Shown: positions 17,533 through 26,662, counted from the stretch's first letter. The stretch: 64,000 nucleotides of DNA from Bradyrhizobium sp. 186 (GCF_023101685.1 NZ_CP082164.1:1240001-1304000); one strand, 5' to 3'. Translations and numbers: made by a program. Notes: generated from the sequence alone by a model not told the origin.

Positions 17533-18636
17533 TTACTTCTTGGATTGGGGCCGCTCGCCGATGCCGGGCACAGCGCCGTAAGCACGGGTCTCGCCGACGA
17601 TGATCGGCGCCGGCGCGGGATAGCTGACGCGTCCCTGCGGCGTATCGACTTCGATACGGCGCAAATGCGGGTGCTTGGTGAGATCGGCCATAGTGTTGAC
17701 CTCGGCAAAGGCAATGTCGGCATCGGACAGACGCTTCAGCAGCTCGTCGCGCGTCATCTTGCCAAAGGCGTCTGCAACCGTCTTATCGGTGAAATCGCGG
17801 TTGCGCACGCGCTCGACCATGTTGGCGACGCGGGAATCGGCGGGCAGAGCGGGCTGGTCCAGCACCTCCGCGCAGAGTGTCTTCCATTCGCGCTCGCTCT
17901 GGATCGAGATCAGGATGTCCTTGCCGTCCCTGGAGGTGAACACGCCGTAGGGCGCGATCGAGGGATGGCGGAGGCCCATGCGCTTGGGCGGATTACCGGC
18001 CTCGGAGTTGAGCAGTGGCACGGTCAGCCAGTCCGCCATCACGTCGAACATGGAGATGCGGATGTCGGCGCCCTTGCCGGAGCGCCCGCGCGCGATCAGC
18101 GCCTCGAGGATCGCGGCATGCGCAGTCGCACCGGTCGCGACGTCGACGATGGACATGCCGACGCGCGAAGCGCCGTCGGGATTGCCGGTGATCGAGGCAA
18201 GCCCGCTCTCGGCCTGGATCAGGAGGTCATAGGCCTTGCGATGCGCGTAAGGGCCCTCGTCGCCATAACCGGTGATGGTGCAGGAGATCAGATTTGGATA
18301 ATCCTTCAGCAAGCGCTCGCGGGAGAAGCCGAGCTTGTCCATCGAGCCGGGCTTCAGGTTCTGCACCAGCACGTCGGCGCTCGCGATCAGCTTCTCCAGC
18401 TCGGCCCGACCCTCCTTGGTGGCAAGGTCGACCACCGCCGACTGCTTGCCGCGGTTGAGCCAGACGAAATAGCTGCTCTGGCCCTTGGCTGCTGCGTCAT
18501 AGCCGCGGGCGAAATCGCCCTCGGGCCGCTCGATCTTGATGACTTCCGCGCCGGCGTCCGCCAGGCGCGACGAACAGAACGGCGCCGCGACCGCCTGCTC
18601 GACCGCAATCACCCTGATCCCGTCAAGTGCTCCCAT
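17533..18636 (-). CDS. CaiB/BaiF family III CoA-transferase
   Basis: A 367-residue family III CoA-transferase. The N-terminal half has GIRVIAVEQAVAAPFCSSRL and DAGAEVIKIERPEGDFARGY, and the catalytic aspartate lies in the motif RKAYDLLIQAESGLASITG. The C-terminal half includes RHPSIAPYGVFTSRDGKDIL. It moves CoA between carboxylic acids by a ping-pong mechanism. It sits between an acyl-CoA dehydrogenase and a hydratase, so it probably activates the carboxylic acid that the other two process. Confidence 0.9.
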   Translation of the reverse strand: MGALDGIRVIAVEQAVAAPFCSSRLADAGAEVIKIERPEGDFARGYDAAAKGQSSYFVWLNRGKQSAVVDLATKEGRAELEKLIASADVLVQNLKPGSMDKLGFSRERLLKDYPNLISCTITGYGDEGPYAHRKAYDLLIQAESGLASITGNPDGASRVGMSIVDVATGATAHAAILEALIARGRSGKGADIRISMFDVMADWLTVPLLNSEAGNPPKRMGLRHPSIAPYGVFTSRDGKDILISIQSEREWKTLCAEVLDQPALPADSRVANMVERVRNRDFTDKTVADAFGKMTRDELLKRLSDADIAFAEVNTMADLTKHPHLRRIEVDTPQGRVSYPAPAPIIVGETRAYGAVPGIGERPQSKK

Positions 18637-18645
18637 GATGCGACC

Positions 18646-19827
18646 TCAGTACGAGCGCGGCATGCCGAGCACGTGCTCGGCGATAAAGGACAGCACGAGG
18701 TTGGTCGAGATCGGCGCCACCTGGTAGAGCCGCGTCTCGCGGAACTTGCGCTCGACGTCATATTCCTCGGCGAAGCCGAAGCCGCCATGGGTCTGGATGC
18801 AGGCATTCGCCGCTTCCCAGGATGCATCCGCCGCCAGCATCTTTGCCATGTTGGCCTCAGCGCCGCAGTCGAGACCGGCTTCGTATTTGCGCGTCGCCTC
18901 CTTCACCATCAACTCGGCCGCGCGCATCGCGGCATAGGCCTTGGCAATCGGGAACTGGATGCCCTGATTCTGGCCGATCGGCCGGCCGAACACCGCGCGC
19001 TCCTTGGCATAGTTCGACGCCTTGGCGATGAACCATTTGGCGTCGCCGACGCATTCGGCCGCGATCAAGATGCGCTCGGCATTCATGCCGGAGAGGATGT
19101 AGCGAAAACCCTTGCCTTCCACGCCGATGAGATTTTCGGCGGGCACCTTCATGTCGGTAAAGAACACTTCGGTGGTGGCGTGGTTCATCATGGTGCGAAT
19201 CGGCCGGATCTCCAGACCCTTGTCCTTGACCTCGCGCATGTCGACGATGAACACCGAGAGGCCGTCGGTGCGCTTCTTGACCTCATCCTTCGGCGTGGTG
19301 CGCGCGAGCAGGATCATCAGGTCGGAATGCTCGGCGCGGCTGGTCCAGATCTTCTGGCCGTTGACGATGTAGCCTGCGTTGCCGTCCTTGCGCGCAAAGG
19401 TCTTCAGCGAGGACGTATCGGTGCCGCTGGTCGGCTCGGTGACGCCAAAGGCTTGCAGGCGCAATTCGCCGCTCGCGACCTTCGGCAGCCATTTGGCCTT
19501 TTGCTCGTCATTGCCGTGCCGCAGCACCGTGCCCATCGTGTACATCTGGGCATGGCAGCCGCCGCCGTTGCACCCCGCACGCTGGATCTCTTCGAGGATG
19601 GCGGCAGCCGCCGAGAGCTTCAGGCCCGCGCCGCCATATTCCTCGGGGATCAGTACCGAGAGATAGCCCGCCTGCGTCAGCGCGTCGACGAAGGCCGTGG
19701 GATAGGCCATCTCGCGATCGAGCTTGCGCCAGTATTCACCGGGAAACTGCGCGCAGAGCTTTGCGACGGCTTCGCGGATGTCGGCGTGATCTTCGGCGTG
19801 GTGTTCTTCGTGCTTCTCTTGGCTCAT
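18646..19827 (-). CDS. Acyl-CoA dehydrogenase
   Basis: A 393-residue FAD-dependent acyl-CoA dehydrogenase. The N-terminal domain contains LIPEEYGGAGLKLSAAAAIL, the FAD/substrate region has LQAFGVTEPTSGTDTSSLKT, and the C-terminal helical bundle has CIQTHGGFGFAEEYDVERKF, with the R-x-x-x-L-Y-Q ending. The usual catalytic glutamate region is YDVERKFRETRLYQ. The N-terminus carries an unusual run of histidine, glutamate and aspartate (QEKHEEHHAEDHAD). It is first in the operon and divergent from a LysR gene. Confidence 0.92.
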   Translation of the reverse strand: MSQEKHEEHHAEDHADIREAVAKLCAQFPGEYWRKLDREMAYPTAFVDALTQAGYLSVLIPEEYGGAGLKLSAAAAILEEIQRAGCNGGGCHAQMYTMGTVLRHGNDEQKAKWLPKVASGELRLQAFGVTEPTSGTDTSSLKTFARKDGNAGYIVNGQKIWTSRAEHSDLMILLARTTPKDEVKKRTDGLSVFIVDMREVKDKGLEIRPIRTMMNHATTEVFFTDMKVPAENLIGVEGKGFRYILSGMNAERILIAAECVGDAKWFIAKASNYAKERAVFGRPIGQNQGIQFPIAKAYAAMRAAELMVKEATRKYEAGLDCGAEANMAKMLAADASWEAANACIQTHGGFGFAEEYDVERKFRETRLYQVAPISTNLVLSFIAEHVLGMPRSY

Positions 19828-19875
19828 GGCGTTTTCCGTTGGGTGCGGCGGTTAGGATAACGCCGGCCAATCCCC

Positions 19876-19897
19876 TGGCGTTGTGAAAACAATGCCA
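19876..19897. promoter_or_regulatory. Inverted repeat in acyl-CoA operon/lysR gap, candidate LysR operator
   Basis: Arms TGGCGTTGT and ACAATGCCA around GAAA, one mismatch in nine pairs. It lies 49 bp upstream of the acyl-CoA dehydrogenase start and 56 bp upstream of the LysR start, where LysR-type activators usually bind. Binding is inferred from position and symmetry. Confidence 0.5.
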
Positions 19898-19952
19898 GCC
19901 CCCTATGCTCATTTGCTATAGCGTATGGAGTAGCCTTCCAGGATTGGCAAGC

Positions 19953-20873
19953 ATGGATTTCCGTCAGCTCAGGACCTTCAGTTGTGTGGCGGAGCTCGGC
20001 AGCCTGAGCAAGGCGTCCGACACGTTGCGCGTGGCGCAGCCGGCGCTCAGCCGCCAGATCAAGCTGCTGGAACACGAGCTGCGCGTCGAACTGTTCACGC
20101 GCAACGGCCGCGGCATGGTGCTGACCGACGCCGGCCGCCTGTTGCTGGCGCGGACCTCCGGTATCGTGCGCCAGATCGACCAGATCCGCGACGACATCCA
20201 GTCGGCCAAGGGGCCGCCGTCCGGCCAGGTCGTGCTCGGCCTGGTTCCGACCGTGAGCTGCGTGCTGTCGGCACGTTTTGCGCGCCGCTGTGTCGAAAAG
20301 TTTCCCGGTATTTCGCTTCGCATCGTCGAGAGCTACAGCGGCCATCTCGTCGAATGGCTGCATCGCGGCGAGATGGACCTTGCGATCCTTTACGGCCGCT
20401 CGGCCGATTTGCATCTCAACGTGCAGAGCCTCGGTCGCGACAATATCGTCGCGGTCGGTCCGCGCGGCTGCGGGCTGGCGCGCAAGAAGAGCGTCGAGAT
20501 CGGCTGGCTGTTGCGGCAGCGGCTGGTGCTGCCCAGTCATTCGCACGGCCTGCGCGCGCTGATCGAGCATGCGGCCGCCCAGCGCAAGATCAAGCTCAAC
20601 GTCCAACTCGAAGCGGATTCCTTCCGCGTGCTGACGAACCTCGTCGAGGAGGGGCTTGGCTTCGCTTTGCTGCCGCCCTCGTCGGTGCATGGTGAGGTTG
20701 CGGATGGGCGGCTGGAAACCGCTGTTGTCTCGAAGCCGATCACGCGTGAGCTCATTTTCGCTTCTCCGATCGACCGCCCGGCCTCGACGGCCTCGCTCGC
20801 CATCACCGCCCTCCTGCGCGACGAGGTCGCCGCCTGCCGCAAGGAGGGCCTGTGGGACATCAAGTTGAGTTAG
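19953..20873 (+). CDS. LysR-family transcriptional regulator
   Basis: A 306-residue LysR protein. The winged helix is at the N-terminus (MDFRQLRTFSCVAELGSLSK followed by ALSRQIKLLEHELRVELF), and the effector domain begins around residue 90 (GQVVLGLVPTVSCVLS). The ATG at 19953 was chosen because MDFRQL is the standard start; upstream codons to 19905 show no family resemblance. It is divergent from the acyl-CoA dehydrogenase operon and is its likely regulator, binding the inverted repeat between them. Confidence 0.92.
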   Translation: MDFRQLRTFSCVAELGSLSKASDTLRVAQPALSRQIKLLEHELRVELFTRNGRGMVLTDAGRLLLARTSGIVRQIDQIRDDIQSAKGPPSGQVVLGLVPTVSCVLSARFARRCVEKFPGISLRIVESYSGHLVEWLHRGEMDLAILYGRSADLHLNVQSLGRDNIVAVGPRGCGLARKKSVEIGWLLRQRLVLPSHSHGLRALIEHAAAQRKIKLNVQLEADSFRVLTNLVEEGLGFALLPPSSVHGEVADGRLETAVVSKPITRELIFASPIDRPASTASLAITALLRDEVAACRKEGLWDIKLS

Positions 20874-21011
20874 ATGCGCCTGTGTCGTAGAACAGCTGCG
20901 CGCCGTATTGCCTTCGCATCTGGCGCGACCAGTCATGCCGCAATTTTATAGCTGGCGAGCATCCTCGACGGGCTGAGGGTGAGAGACGTGCGCTCTTGGC
21001 GTCACCCTCGG

Positions 21012-21114
21012 TGTCATTGCCCGCGAAGGCGGGGAATCCAGTATTCCAGAGGTCGCAGTGCTTGAGCCCAGAAGCCGCGGCGTACTGGATGCCCCGCCTT
21101 CGCGGGGCATGACA
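21012..21114. repeat. Palindromic repeat (tgtcattgcccgcgaagg family)
   Basis: Long inverted repeat with arms tgcccgcgaaggcggggaat and, inverted, ccccgccttcgcggggca, flanked by tactggat/atccagta. It lies in the gap between the convergent lysR and P450 genes and ends 7 bp before the P450 stop, a plausible bidirectional terminator. Confidence 0.85.
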
Positions 21115-21121
21115 GGGGGGC

Positions 21122-22396
21122 CTACCCCGCAATCCTTACCGGCAGCGACTCGTATCCCTTGATGAAGCTCGAATAGATCCGCTTCGGCTCGCCGACCACC
21201 TCGATGCGGTCGAAGCGCTTGAGCATCTCCTCCCAGACGATCTTGAGCTGGAGCTCGGCGAGACGCATGCCGACGCAGCGGTGGATGCCGAAGCCGAAGG
21301 AGAGATGCGTGCGGGGCCGGGGCCGATCGATGATGAACTCCTCGGGGCGGTCGATCACCTCCTCGTCGCGGTTGCCCGAAACGTACCACATCACCACGCG
21401 ATCGCCCTTCCTGATGGCCTTGCCGCCGATCTCGGTGTCCTGGAGCGCGGTGCGACGCATATGCGCGAGCGGGGTCTGCCAGCGGATCACTTCGGGCACC
21501 ATGGTGTCGATCAGGGCCGGATTCTTCCGCAGCTTATCGTATTGGTCCGGGTTCTCGTTCAGCGCCAGCACGGAGCCGGTCATGGTGTTGCGCGTGGTGT
21601 CGTTGCCGCCGACGATGAGCAGGATGATGTTGCCCATGAGGTTGTCGGGGTCCATGAACCGTGTCGCATCGTTATGGGCCATCAGCGACAACAGGTCGTT
21701 GCGCGGCTCGGCGTTGACGCGCTCGTTCCACAGCTTCGACATGTAGGCGTAGCACTCGTCCATTTCCTGGCGGCGCTGCTCGGCGGACGCGACGATGCCG
21801 CTCTTGGGCAGCGCGGTCGAGACATCCGACCAGCGGGTCAGCTTGCGCCGCTCCTCCCAGGGGAAGTCGAACAGGGTCGCCAGCATCTGCGTCGTCAGTT
21901 CGATCGAGATGCGCTCGACGAAGTTGAAGGTCTCGTTGCGCGGCAAATTGTCCAGCACGGTCTGCGAACGCTGGCGGATCAGCCTGGCGAGCTCGTCCAG
22001 ATGCGTCGGCGTGAACATCGGCGACACCGTCTTACGCTGCGCCGAATGCATGGGTTGGTCCATGGCGATGAAGCTCGGCCAGTCATAACCGGGCGGCACG
22101 TCGCGAATCGAGATGCCGCCGAGCGTCGAGTCGGAGGAGAAGAGGCCGTGATTGGTGTCGACATGCATGATGTCGTTGTACTTCACCACCGACCAGTACG
22201 GCTCGATCGGGGCGTTGGTGCAGTAATGCACTGGCTCTTCCTTGCGCAGTCGCTCGAACCACGGCCACAGCGTGTCGTCCTGGAACAGCCTGGGCGCGCC
22301 GGGGTGGAACTGCGCCAGCGGGGTCGCATAAGCCTCCTCACGCGCCCTGCGCATGCGTTCGGCCTTGTCCACTTTAACCGGCGCTTGGATGTTCAT
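21122..22396 (-). CDS. Cytochrome P450, CYP153-like (copy 1)
   Basis: A 424-residue soluble bacterial P450. The I-helix oxygen-activation motif is GGNDTTRN, the K-helix is PEVIRWQTPLAHMRRTA with the ExxR pair (Glu, Arg), and the haem-binding loop is FGFGIHRCVGMRLAE with the proximal cysteine. The WQTPLAHMRRT and VVMWYVSGNRD strings are characteristic of CYP153, whose members hydroxylate the terminal carbon of alkanes, fatty acids or terpenes. The ATG at 22396 was preferred because the open frame upstream runs through a palindromic repeat. No ferredoxin or ferredoxin reductase gene is adjacent. Confidence 0.9.
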   Translation of the reverse strand: MNIQAPVKVDKAERMRRAREEAYATPLAQFHPGAPRLFQDDTLWPWFERLRKEEPVHYCTNAPIEPYWSVVKYNDIMHVDTNHGLFSSDSTLGGISIRDVPPGYDWPSFIAMDQPMHSAQRKTVSPMFTPTHLDELARLIRQRSQTVLDNLPRNETFNFVERISIELTTQMLATLFDFPWEERRKLTRWSDVSTALPKSGIVASAEQRRQEMDECYAYMSKLWNERVNAEPRNDLLSLMAHNDATRFMDPDNLMGNIILLIVGGNDTTRNTMTGSVLALNENPDQYDKLRKNPALIDTMVPEVIRWQTPLAHMRRTALQDTEIGGKAIRKGDRVVMWYVSGNRDEEVIDRPEEFIIDRPRPRTHLSFGFGIHRCVGMRLAELQLKIVWEEMLKRFDRIEVVGEPKRIYSSFIKGYESLPVRIAG

Positions 22397-22424
22397 GGCA
22401 GTGGCTCCAGTGTTTGCTTTCTTA

Positions 22425-22541
22425 CCTCTCCCGCTTGCGGGGGAGGTCGGCGCGAAGCGCCGGGTGGGGGTTCTCTCCACTCGGGGAGTTTCCATTGCGG
22501 AAACACCCCCACCCCAGCCCTCCCCCGCAAGCGGGAGAGGG
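22425..22541. repeat. Palindromic repeat family A, divergent copy 2
   Basis: Inverted repeat with arms cctctcccgcttgcggggga and its near complement; its interior gcgcgaagcgccgggtgggg matches the family at 9069. It separates the two tandem P450 genes. Confidence 0.8.
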
Positions 22542-22588
22542 GGCGCAGCTTCCTCGTGGACGTAGTTCGAAGTCACTCTAACGCGAAC

Positions 22589-23854
22589 TCACGCCGCAAT
22601 CTTGACCGGCAGCGTTTCCAAACCCTTCACGAAGCTCGAATAGACCCGCTTGGGTTCGCCGACCACGTCGATGTGGTCGAATCGCTTCAGGATCTCTTCC
22701 CAGATAATCTTGAGCTGGAGTTCGGCAAGCCGCAAGCCGACGCAGCGGTGAATTCCGAAGCCGAAGGAGAGATGCGTGCGCGGACGCGCGCGGTCGATGA
22801 TGAAATCGTAGGGCTTTTCGATCGCGTCCTCGTCACGGTTGCCCGAGACGTACCACATCACGACCTTGTCACCTTTCTTGATCTGCTTGCCCCGGAACTC
22901 GAAGTCGGCGAGCGCGGTGCGGCGCATATGCGCCAGCGGCGTCTGCCAGCGGATCACCTCGGGCACGAAGCTGTCGAGCAAAGCGGGATTCTCGCGCAGC
23001 TTGCGGTACTGTTCCGGATGCTGGCTCAGCGCGTAGATCGAGCCCGACATGGTGTTACGGGTCGTATCGTTGCCGCCGACGATCAGAAGAACGAGATTGC
23101 CGAGGAAGTTCCTGGCGTCCATGTCCCGCGTCGCCGCCCCGTGCGCCATCATCGAGAGCAGGTCGCTCTTCGGCGGCTGCTCGATGCGCTCCTTCCACAG
23201 CCGCGCGAAATAGCCCGCGCATTCCGTCAGCTCGGCCTGCCGTTCGTCTTCGGTGGCGACGAGGCCGTCGGGGCCGGGAATGGTAGTGGCGATATCCGAC
23301 CATCGCGTCAGCTTGCGGCGATCCTCCCAGGGAAAGTCGAACAGCACTGCGAGCATCTGCGTGGTGAGTTCGATCGACACCTTGTCGACCCAGTCGAACA
23401 CTTCGCCGCGTGGAAGATTGTCGAGGCACTCGGCCGAGCGCTCGCGGATGCTGAGCGCGAGATTGTCCAGATGCGTCGGCGTGAACATCGGCGCCACGGT
23501 CTTGCGCTGGGCCGCATGGCGCGGCGGATCCATCGAGATGAAGCTTTCGCGCCGCAGGTCGGGATCGATGTCGCGGATGGTGATGCCGCCGAGCGCGGAG
23601 GCCGAGGAGAACACCGAATGATTGGTCTCGATCTCCATGATGTCATTGTAGCGGGTCACCGACCAGTACGGCCCGAACATCGAGTCCTTGCAGTAGTGCA
23701 CGGGATCTTCACGGCGCAGGCGATCGAAATAGGGCCAGAACGTATCGGTCCTGAACAATTCAGGATCACCGGGATCGAATTGCTCCAGCGGCAGTGACCT
23801 GGCGCGCTTGCACAATGCGTCGAGCTTTGCCGCGCTCTCGATGGTCCCATGCAT
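22589..23854 (-). CDS. Cytochrome P450, CYP153-like (copy 2)
   Basis: A 421-residue P450 closely similar to its neighbour at 21122 throughout, sharing IVGGNDTTRNTM, PEVIRWQTPLAHMRRTAL, WYVSGNRDEDAI and the haem loop FGFGIHRCVGLRLAELQLKI. The pair therefore looks like an ancient tandem duplication that has diverged at the N-terminus and in substrate-facing loops (for example GISIRDVPPGYDWPS against GITIRDIDPDLRRES). The ATG at 23854 (MHGTIESA) has the ribosome-binding site AGGGAGA about 8 bp upstream. Terminal hydroxylation of a hydrocarbon or terpenoid is the expected type of reaction. Confidence 0.9.
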   Translation of the reverse strand: MHGTIESAAKLDALCKRARSLPLEQFDPGDPELFRTDTFWPYFDRLRREDPVHYCKDSMFGPYWSVTRYNDIMEIETNHSVFSSASALGGITIRDIDPDLRRESFISMDPPRHAAQRKTVAPMFTPTHLDNLALSIRERSAECLDNLPRGEVFDWVDKVSIELTTQMLAVLFDFPWEDRRKLTRWSDIATTIPGPDGLVATEDERQAELTECAGYFARLWKERIEQPPKSDLLSMMAHGAATRDMDARNFLGNLVLLIVGGNDTTRNTMSGSIYALSQHPEQYRKLRENPALLDSFVPEVIRWQTPLAHMRRTALADFEFRGKQIKKGDKVVMWYVSGNRDEDAIEKPYDFIIDRARPRTHLSFGFGIHRCVGLRLAELQLKIIWEEILKRFDHIDVVGEPKRVYSSFVKGLETLPVKIAA

Positions 23855-24148
23855 GACCGTTCTCCCTGACGTGAACCGCGCGTTCTCGTTGAATTCTGCG
23901 CTGCGGTATTTGGATTGCAATTACAGCCGGTTGTCTGCGTCGGAGCAAGGGAGAGTTTTGCCACATCCAACCTTTGCGAGAGCATTGGACGCCCCCCGTC
24001 CAACGTGACCTACCGCACGCCGCTTGGCCTGAAATCATGTGAGAAATCGATCGAAATCGAGGTAAAATCGAACCCGCCCATCTTGGGGATCGACCAACCT
24101 CTGATCTATAGTTTGAGCGGACCAGCTCCGCATCCCGAGGTTGCCGCC

Positions 24149-25306
24149 GTGAACGATTTGCAATGGGCCCCCATCGGGCCACCCCAACCGGTCCCGCCGC
24201 CGCTGCCGCCCACCCGAGTCGACTTCACCGGCGATCGCCCAGAGTTTCGCAAATTGGTCACCAAGGGTGCCATGCTCGAGCTCGTCACCTTCGGCTTCTA
24301 CCGGTTCTGGCTCGTCACCGACATCCGCCGTCACTTGTGGTCGAACACCGCGATCGACGGCGACGCCGCAGAATATACCGGACGCGGCAAGGAGCTGTTG
24401 ATCGGCTTCCTGTTTGCGCTCGCGATCCTGGTGCCGATCTATCTCGCTTATTTCCTGGTCGGCATCGAGTTCGAGCGCTGGCAGGGCTTTGCCTCGACGC
24501 CGCTGTTCATCAGCTTCTATGCCTTCGGCCAGTTCGCGATTTTTCGCGCGCGGCGCTACCGGCTGACGCGCACGGTCTGGCGCGGCGTGCGGTTCTGGAT
24601 GGACGGATCGGGCTGGGCCTATTCGGTTCGCGCCATGCTGTGGGGCTTGCTCGTGTTCCTGACGCTCGGCCTGGCGCTGCCCTGGCGTGAGGCGGCGCTG
24701 GAGCGCTACAAGATGCGGCACACGCATTTCGGCGATCTGCGAGGCGATTTCGAAGGCGACGGCTGGACGTTCTTCAAGCGCGGCTGGTGGCTGTGGCTGC
24801 TGAGCCCGGTTGCGATTGTCATCTTCCCGGCCGCGCCGTTCCTGTATGCCGAGTTCAAGGCGCGCGAGTGGCGCTGGTGGCTCGACGGGATCCGCATCGG
24901 CGGCGTGAGCTTGTCCTCGACGTTACCGCACAATGCGTTCTACGGCCTGTACTGGAAGGTGATCGGCTGGTGGCTGCTGCTCACGACCCTGTTCGGTTTC
25001 TATGTCGCGGGAGGCGCCGTGGTCGTCGTCAAACTCAGCGGCTTGCCGGCCGGGCAGGCGCTCGGGCCCGATGGCGCGGCCAAGAACATCCCGATGCTGG
25101 TGATGATGGTGGTCGGCTATTTCGCCTTCGCCCTTGCCGTCAACATCGTCATGCGCGTCTATCTCCAGCGCGATCTCTGGGCCAAGGTGCTCGAAACCGT
25201 CGAGGTGCATGACATCGCGGTCGCGGCGGATGTGCGTGGCAGCGGCGAGCTCGCCAGCGCGCTCGGCGAAGGCTTTGCCGATGGGCTCGATGTCGCGGGA
25301 TTTTGA
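24149..25306 (+). CDS. DUF898 (YjgN-family) membrane protein
   Basis: A 385-residue protein from the GTG at 24149, with a proline-rich N-terminus (QPVPPPLPPTRVDFTGDRPE) and six or so membrane helices. The repeated FxGDxxEFxK...LGFYRFW pattern (DRPEFRKLVTKG then ELVTFGFYRFWLVTDIRRHLW) and RARRYRLTRTVWRGVRFWMDG are DUF898 hallmarks. It lies 3 bp before an M48 peptidase gene and the two probably form an operon; this pairing occurs in many Alphaproteobacteria. A function is not established for the family. The upstream gap contains a small inverted repeat, TTGGACG-CCCCC-CGTCCAA, at 23985-24003. Confidence 0.85.
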   Translation: MNDLQWAPIGPPQPVPPPLPPTRVDFTGDRPEFRKLVTKGAMLELVTFGFYRFWLVTDIRRHLWSNTAIDGDAAEYTGRGKELLIGFLFALAILVPIYLAYFLVGIEFERWQGFASTPLFISFYAFGQFAIFRARRYRLTRTVWRGVRFWMDGSGWAYSVRAMLWGLLVFLTLGLALPWREAALERYKMRHTHFGDLRGDFEGDGWTFFKRGWWLWLLSPVAIVIFPAAPFLYAEFKAREWRWWLDGIRIGGVSLSSTLPHNAFYGLYWKVIGWWLLLTTLFGFYVAGGAVVVVKLSGLPAGQALGPDGAAKNIPMLVMMVVGYFAFALAVNIVMRVYLQRDLWAKVLETVEVHDIAVAADVRGSGELASALGEGFADGLDVAGF

Positions 25307-25309
25307 CCT

Positions 25310-26434
25310 GTGAGTGATGTGTCCGCCGAGGCCTTGGCGCAGCCCGGGAAACCGACGATCTTCTTCGACGGCGTGTCGAGCCGCAGGCGAAAGGTCACGT
25401 TGACGCTCGCAGAGGCGCTCGAGATCGTCGAGGCGAGTGAGACCGAGGGGCGGCAGACGATCGCGCGCTGGGCCTATGCCGATATCCGGCGCGCCGACAG
25501 TCCTGCCGGCATCTTGCGCCTTGCCTGCGCTGGCGCGCCGCCGCTGGCGCGGCTAGAGATCCGCGAGGCCGCGCTGGCGGCCGAGGTGACCGCCCGCTGC
25601 TTGCTGCTCGACGAGCACCAGACCACGCGTCGCGGTGTCGCAAAGATCGTCGGCTGGTCGTTGGCTGCCGCTGTTTCCATCGTCTGCGTCGTGCTGTTCG
25701 GCGTGCCGCTCGCCGCCGACCGCCTCGCGCCGCTGGTGCCCAAGCCGGTCGAACGGCGCATCGGCGATGCCGCCGAGGTCCAGGTGAAGACCATCTTCGG
25801 CCGCAGCGTGTGCGAGGATGCGGCCGGGAAGGCGGCCTTCACCAAACTCGTCAATCGCCTGCGCGGCGCCGCCGGCCTCCACGACGACTCCATGACGGCG
25901 GGCGTGCTGCCGACCTCGGTGCCGAATGCGTTTGCGCTGCCGGGCGGCAAGGTCTTCGTGATGAAGGGCTTGCTCGACAAGGCCGAAAGCCCCGACGAGC
26001 TCGCCGGCATCCTTGCCCACGAGCTCGGCCATCTCAAGCATCACGATAACATGCGCGGCCTCATCTACAATGGCGGCACCTCGTTCCTGATCGGCCTGCT
26101 GTTCGGCGACGTCACTGGCTCCTCCGCCGTGATCTTCGCTTCGCGCAGCGTGGTCGAAGCTTCCTATTCGCGGGAGGCCGAAACCAATGCCGACACGTTT
26201 GCCATCGAGATCATGCATGCGCTCGGCCGTTCGCCGAAGCCGGCGGCCGAATTGATGTTCCGCATCACCGGCAAGGAAGGCGGCTCCGGCTTCACGATTC
26301 TGGCGAGCCATCCGCTCACCGAAGACCGCCTCGCCCGCATGGCCAAGGAGGATCGCCCGGCAAGCGGCTCACCGCTGCTGACGGATCAGGAGTGGCAGGC
26401 GTTGAAGGAGATTTGCGGCAACGGGAAGATATAG
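25310..26434 (+). CDS. M48-family zinc metallopeptidase
   Basis: A 374-residue membrane-anchored metallopeptidase. A soluble N-terminal part is followed by one membrane helix (SLAAAVSIVCVVLFGVPLAA, about residue 118). The zinc motif is HELGHLKHHDN, and the third ligand is the glutamate in YSREAETNADTFA. The region SVPNAFALPGGKVFVMKGLL is the usual M48 beta-edge substrate site. It starts at a GTG 3 bp after the DUF898 stop. Its last codons and stop (EICGNGKI) are repeated 1.2 kb downstream as EICGNGKV, so the present 3' end was replaced by the insertion described separately. Confidence 0.9.
   Translation: MSDVSAEALAQPGKPTIFFDGVSSRRRKVTLTLAEALEIVEASETEGRQTIARWAYADIRRADSPAGILRLACAGAPPLARLEIREAALAAEVTARCLLLDEHQTTRRGVAKIVGWSLAAAVSIVCVVLFGVPLAADRLAPLVPKPVERRIGDAAEVQVKTIFGRSVCEDAAGKAAFTKLVNRLRGAAGLHDDSMTAGVLPTSVPNAFALPGGKVFVMKGLLDKAESPDELAGILAHELGHLKHHDNMRGLIYNGGTSFLIGLLFGDVTGSSAVIFASRSVVEASYSREAETNADTFAIEIMHALGRSPKPAAELMFRITGKEGGSGFTILASHPLTEDRLARMAKEDRPASGSPLLTDQEWQALKEICGNGKI
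26410..26428. repeat. Left copy of a 19-bp direct repeat at the end of the M48 gene
   Basis: The 19 bases gatttgcggcaacgggaag end the M48 coding region here and recur exactly at 27645-27663. With flanking bases the match is 23 of 25. This is the left boundary of a 1,235-bp insertion. Confidence 0.85.
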
Positions 26435-26662
26435 GCGCCGTCAATGCAAGCGAAGCGATGCAATTCACCCTCTCTTCGCCGATTGACCTCACGGCAATGC
26501 CTTGATTGCGATGGCGCCGCATCCCGTGCTCAAAACATGCCAGACGATCGGCGACGCACGAGTGGGAGCCATGAGGGCATGATGCGGCCCGCGTCTGGTC
26601 GGCATCCAATGTCAATGCTCGAGGATCAACTGCGATAAAGCACGCACGGAAGGAGGCGTCGG

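Noticed and set aside
17545..19860. Very long open frame on the plus strand opposite the CoA-transferase and acyl-CoA dehydrogenase genes
   Set aside because: It is antisense to two well-recognised genes, rich in arginine, histidine and alanine, and shows no family features; a typical artefact of high-GC codon use.
21281..23797. 838-codon plus-strand frame opposite both P450 genes
   Set aside because: It runs across both P450 genes and the repeat between them and has shadow composition only.
24035..24727. Minus-strand frame opposite the DUF898 gene
   Set aside because: Antisense to a recognised membrane protein gene with no start signal or domain.
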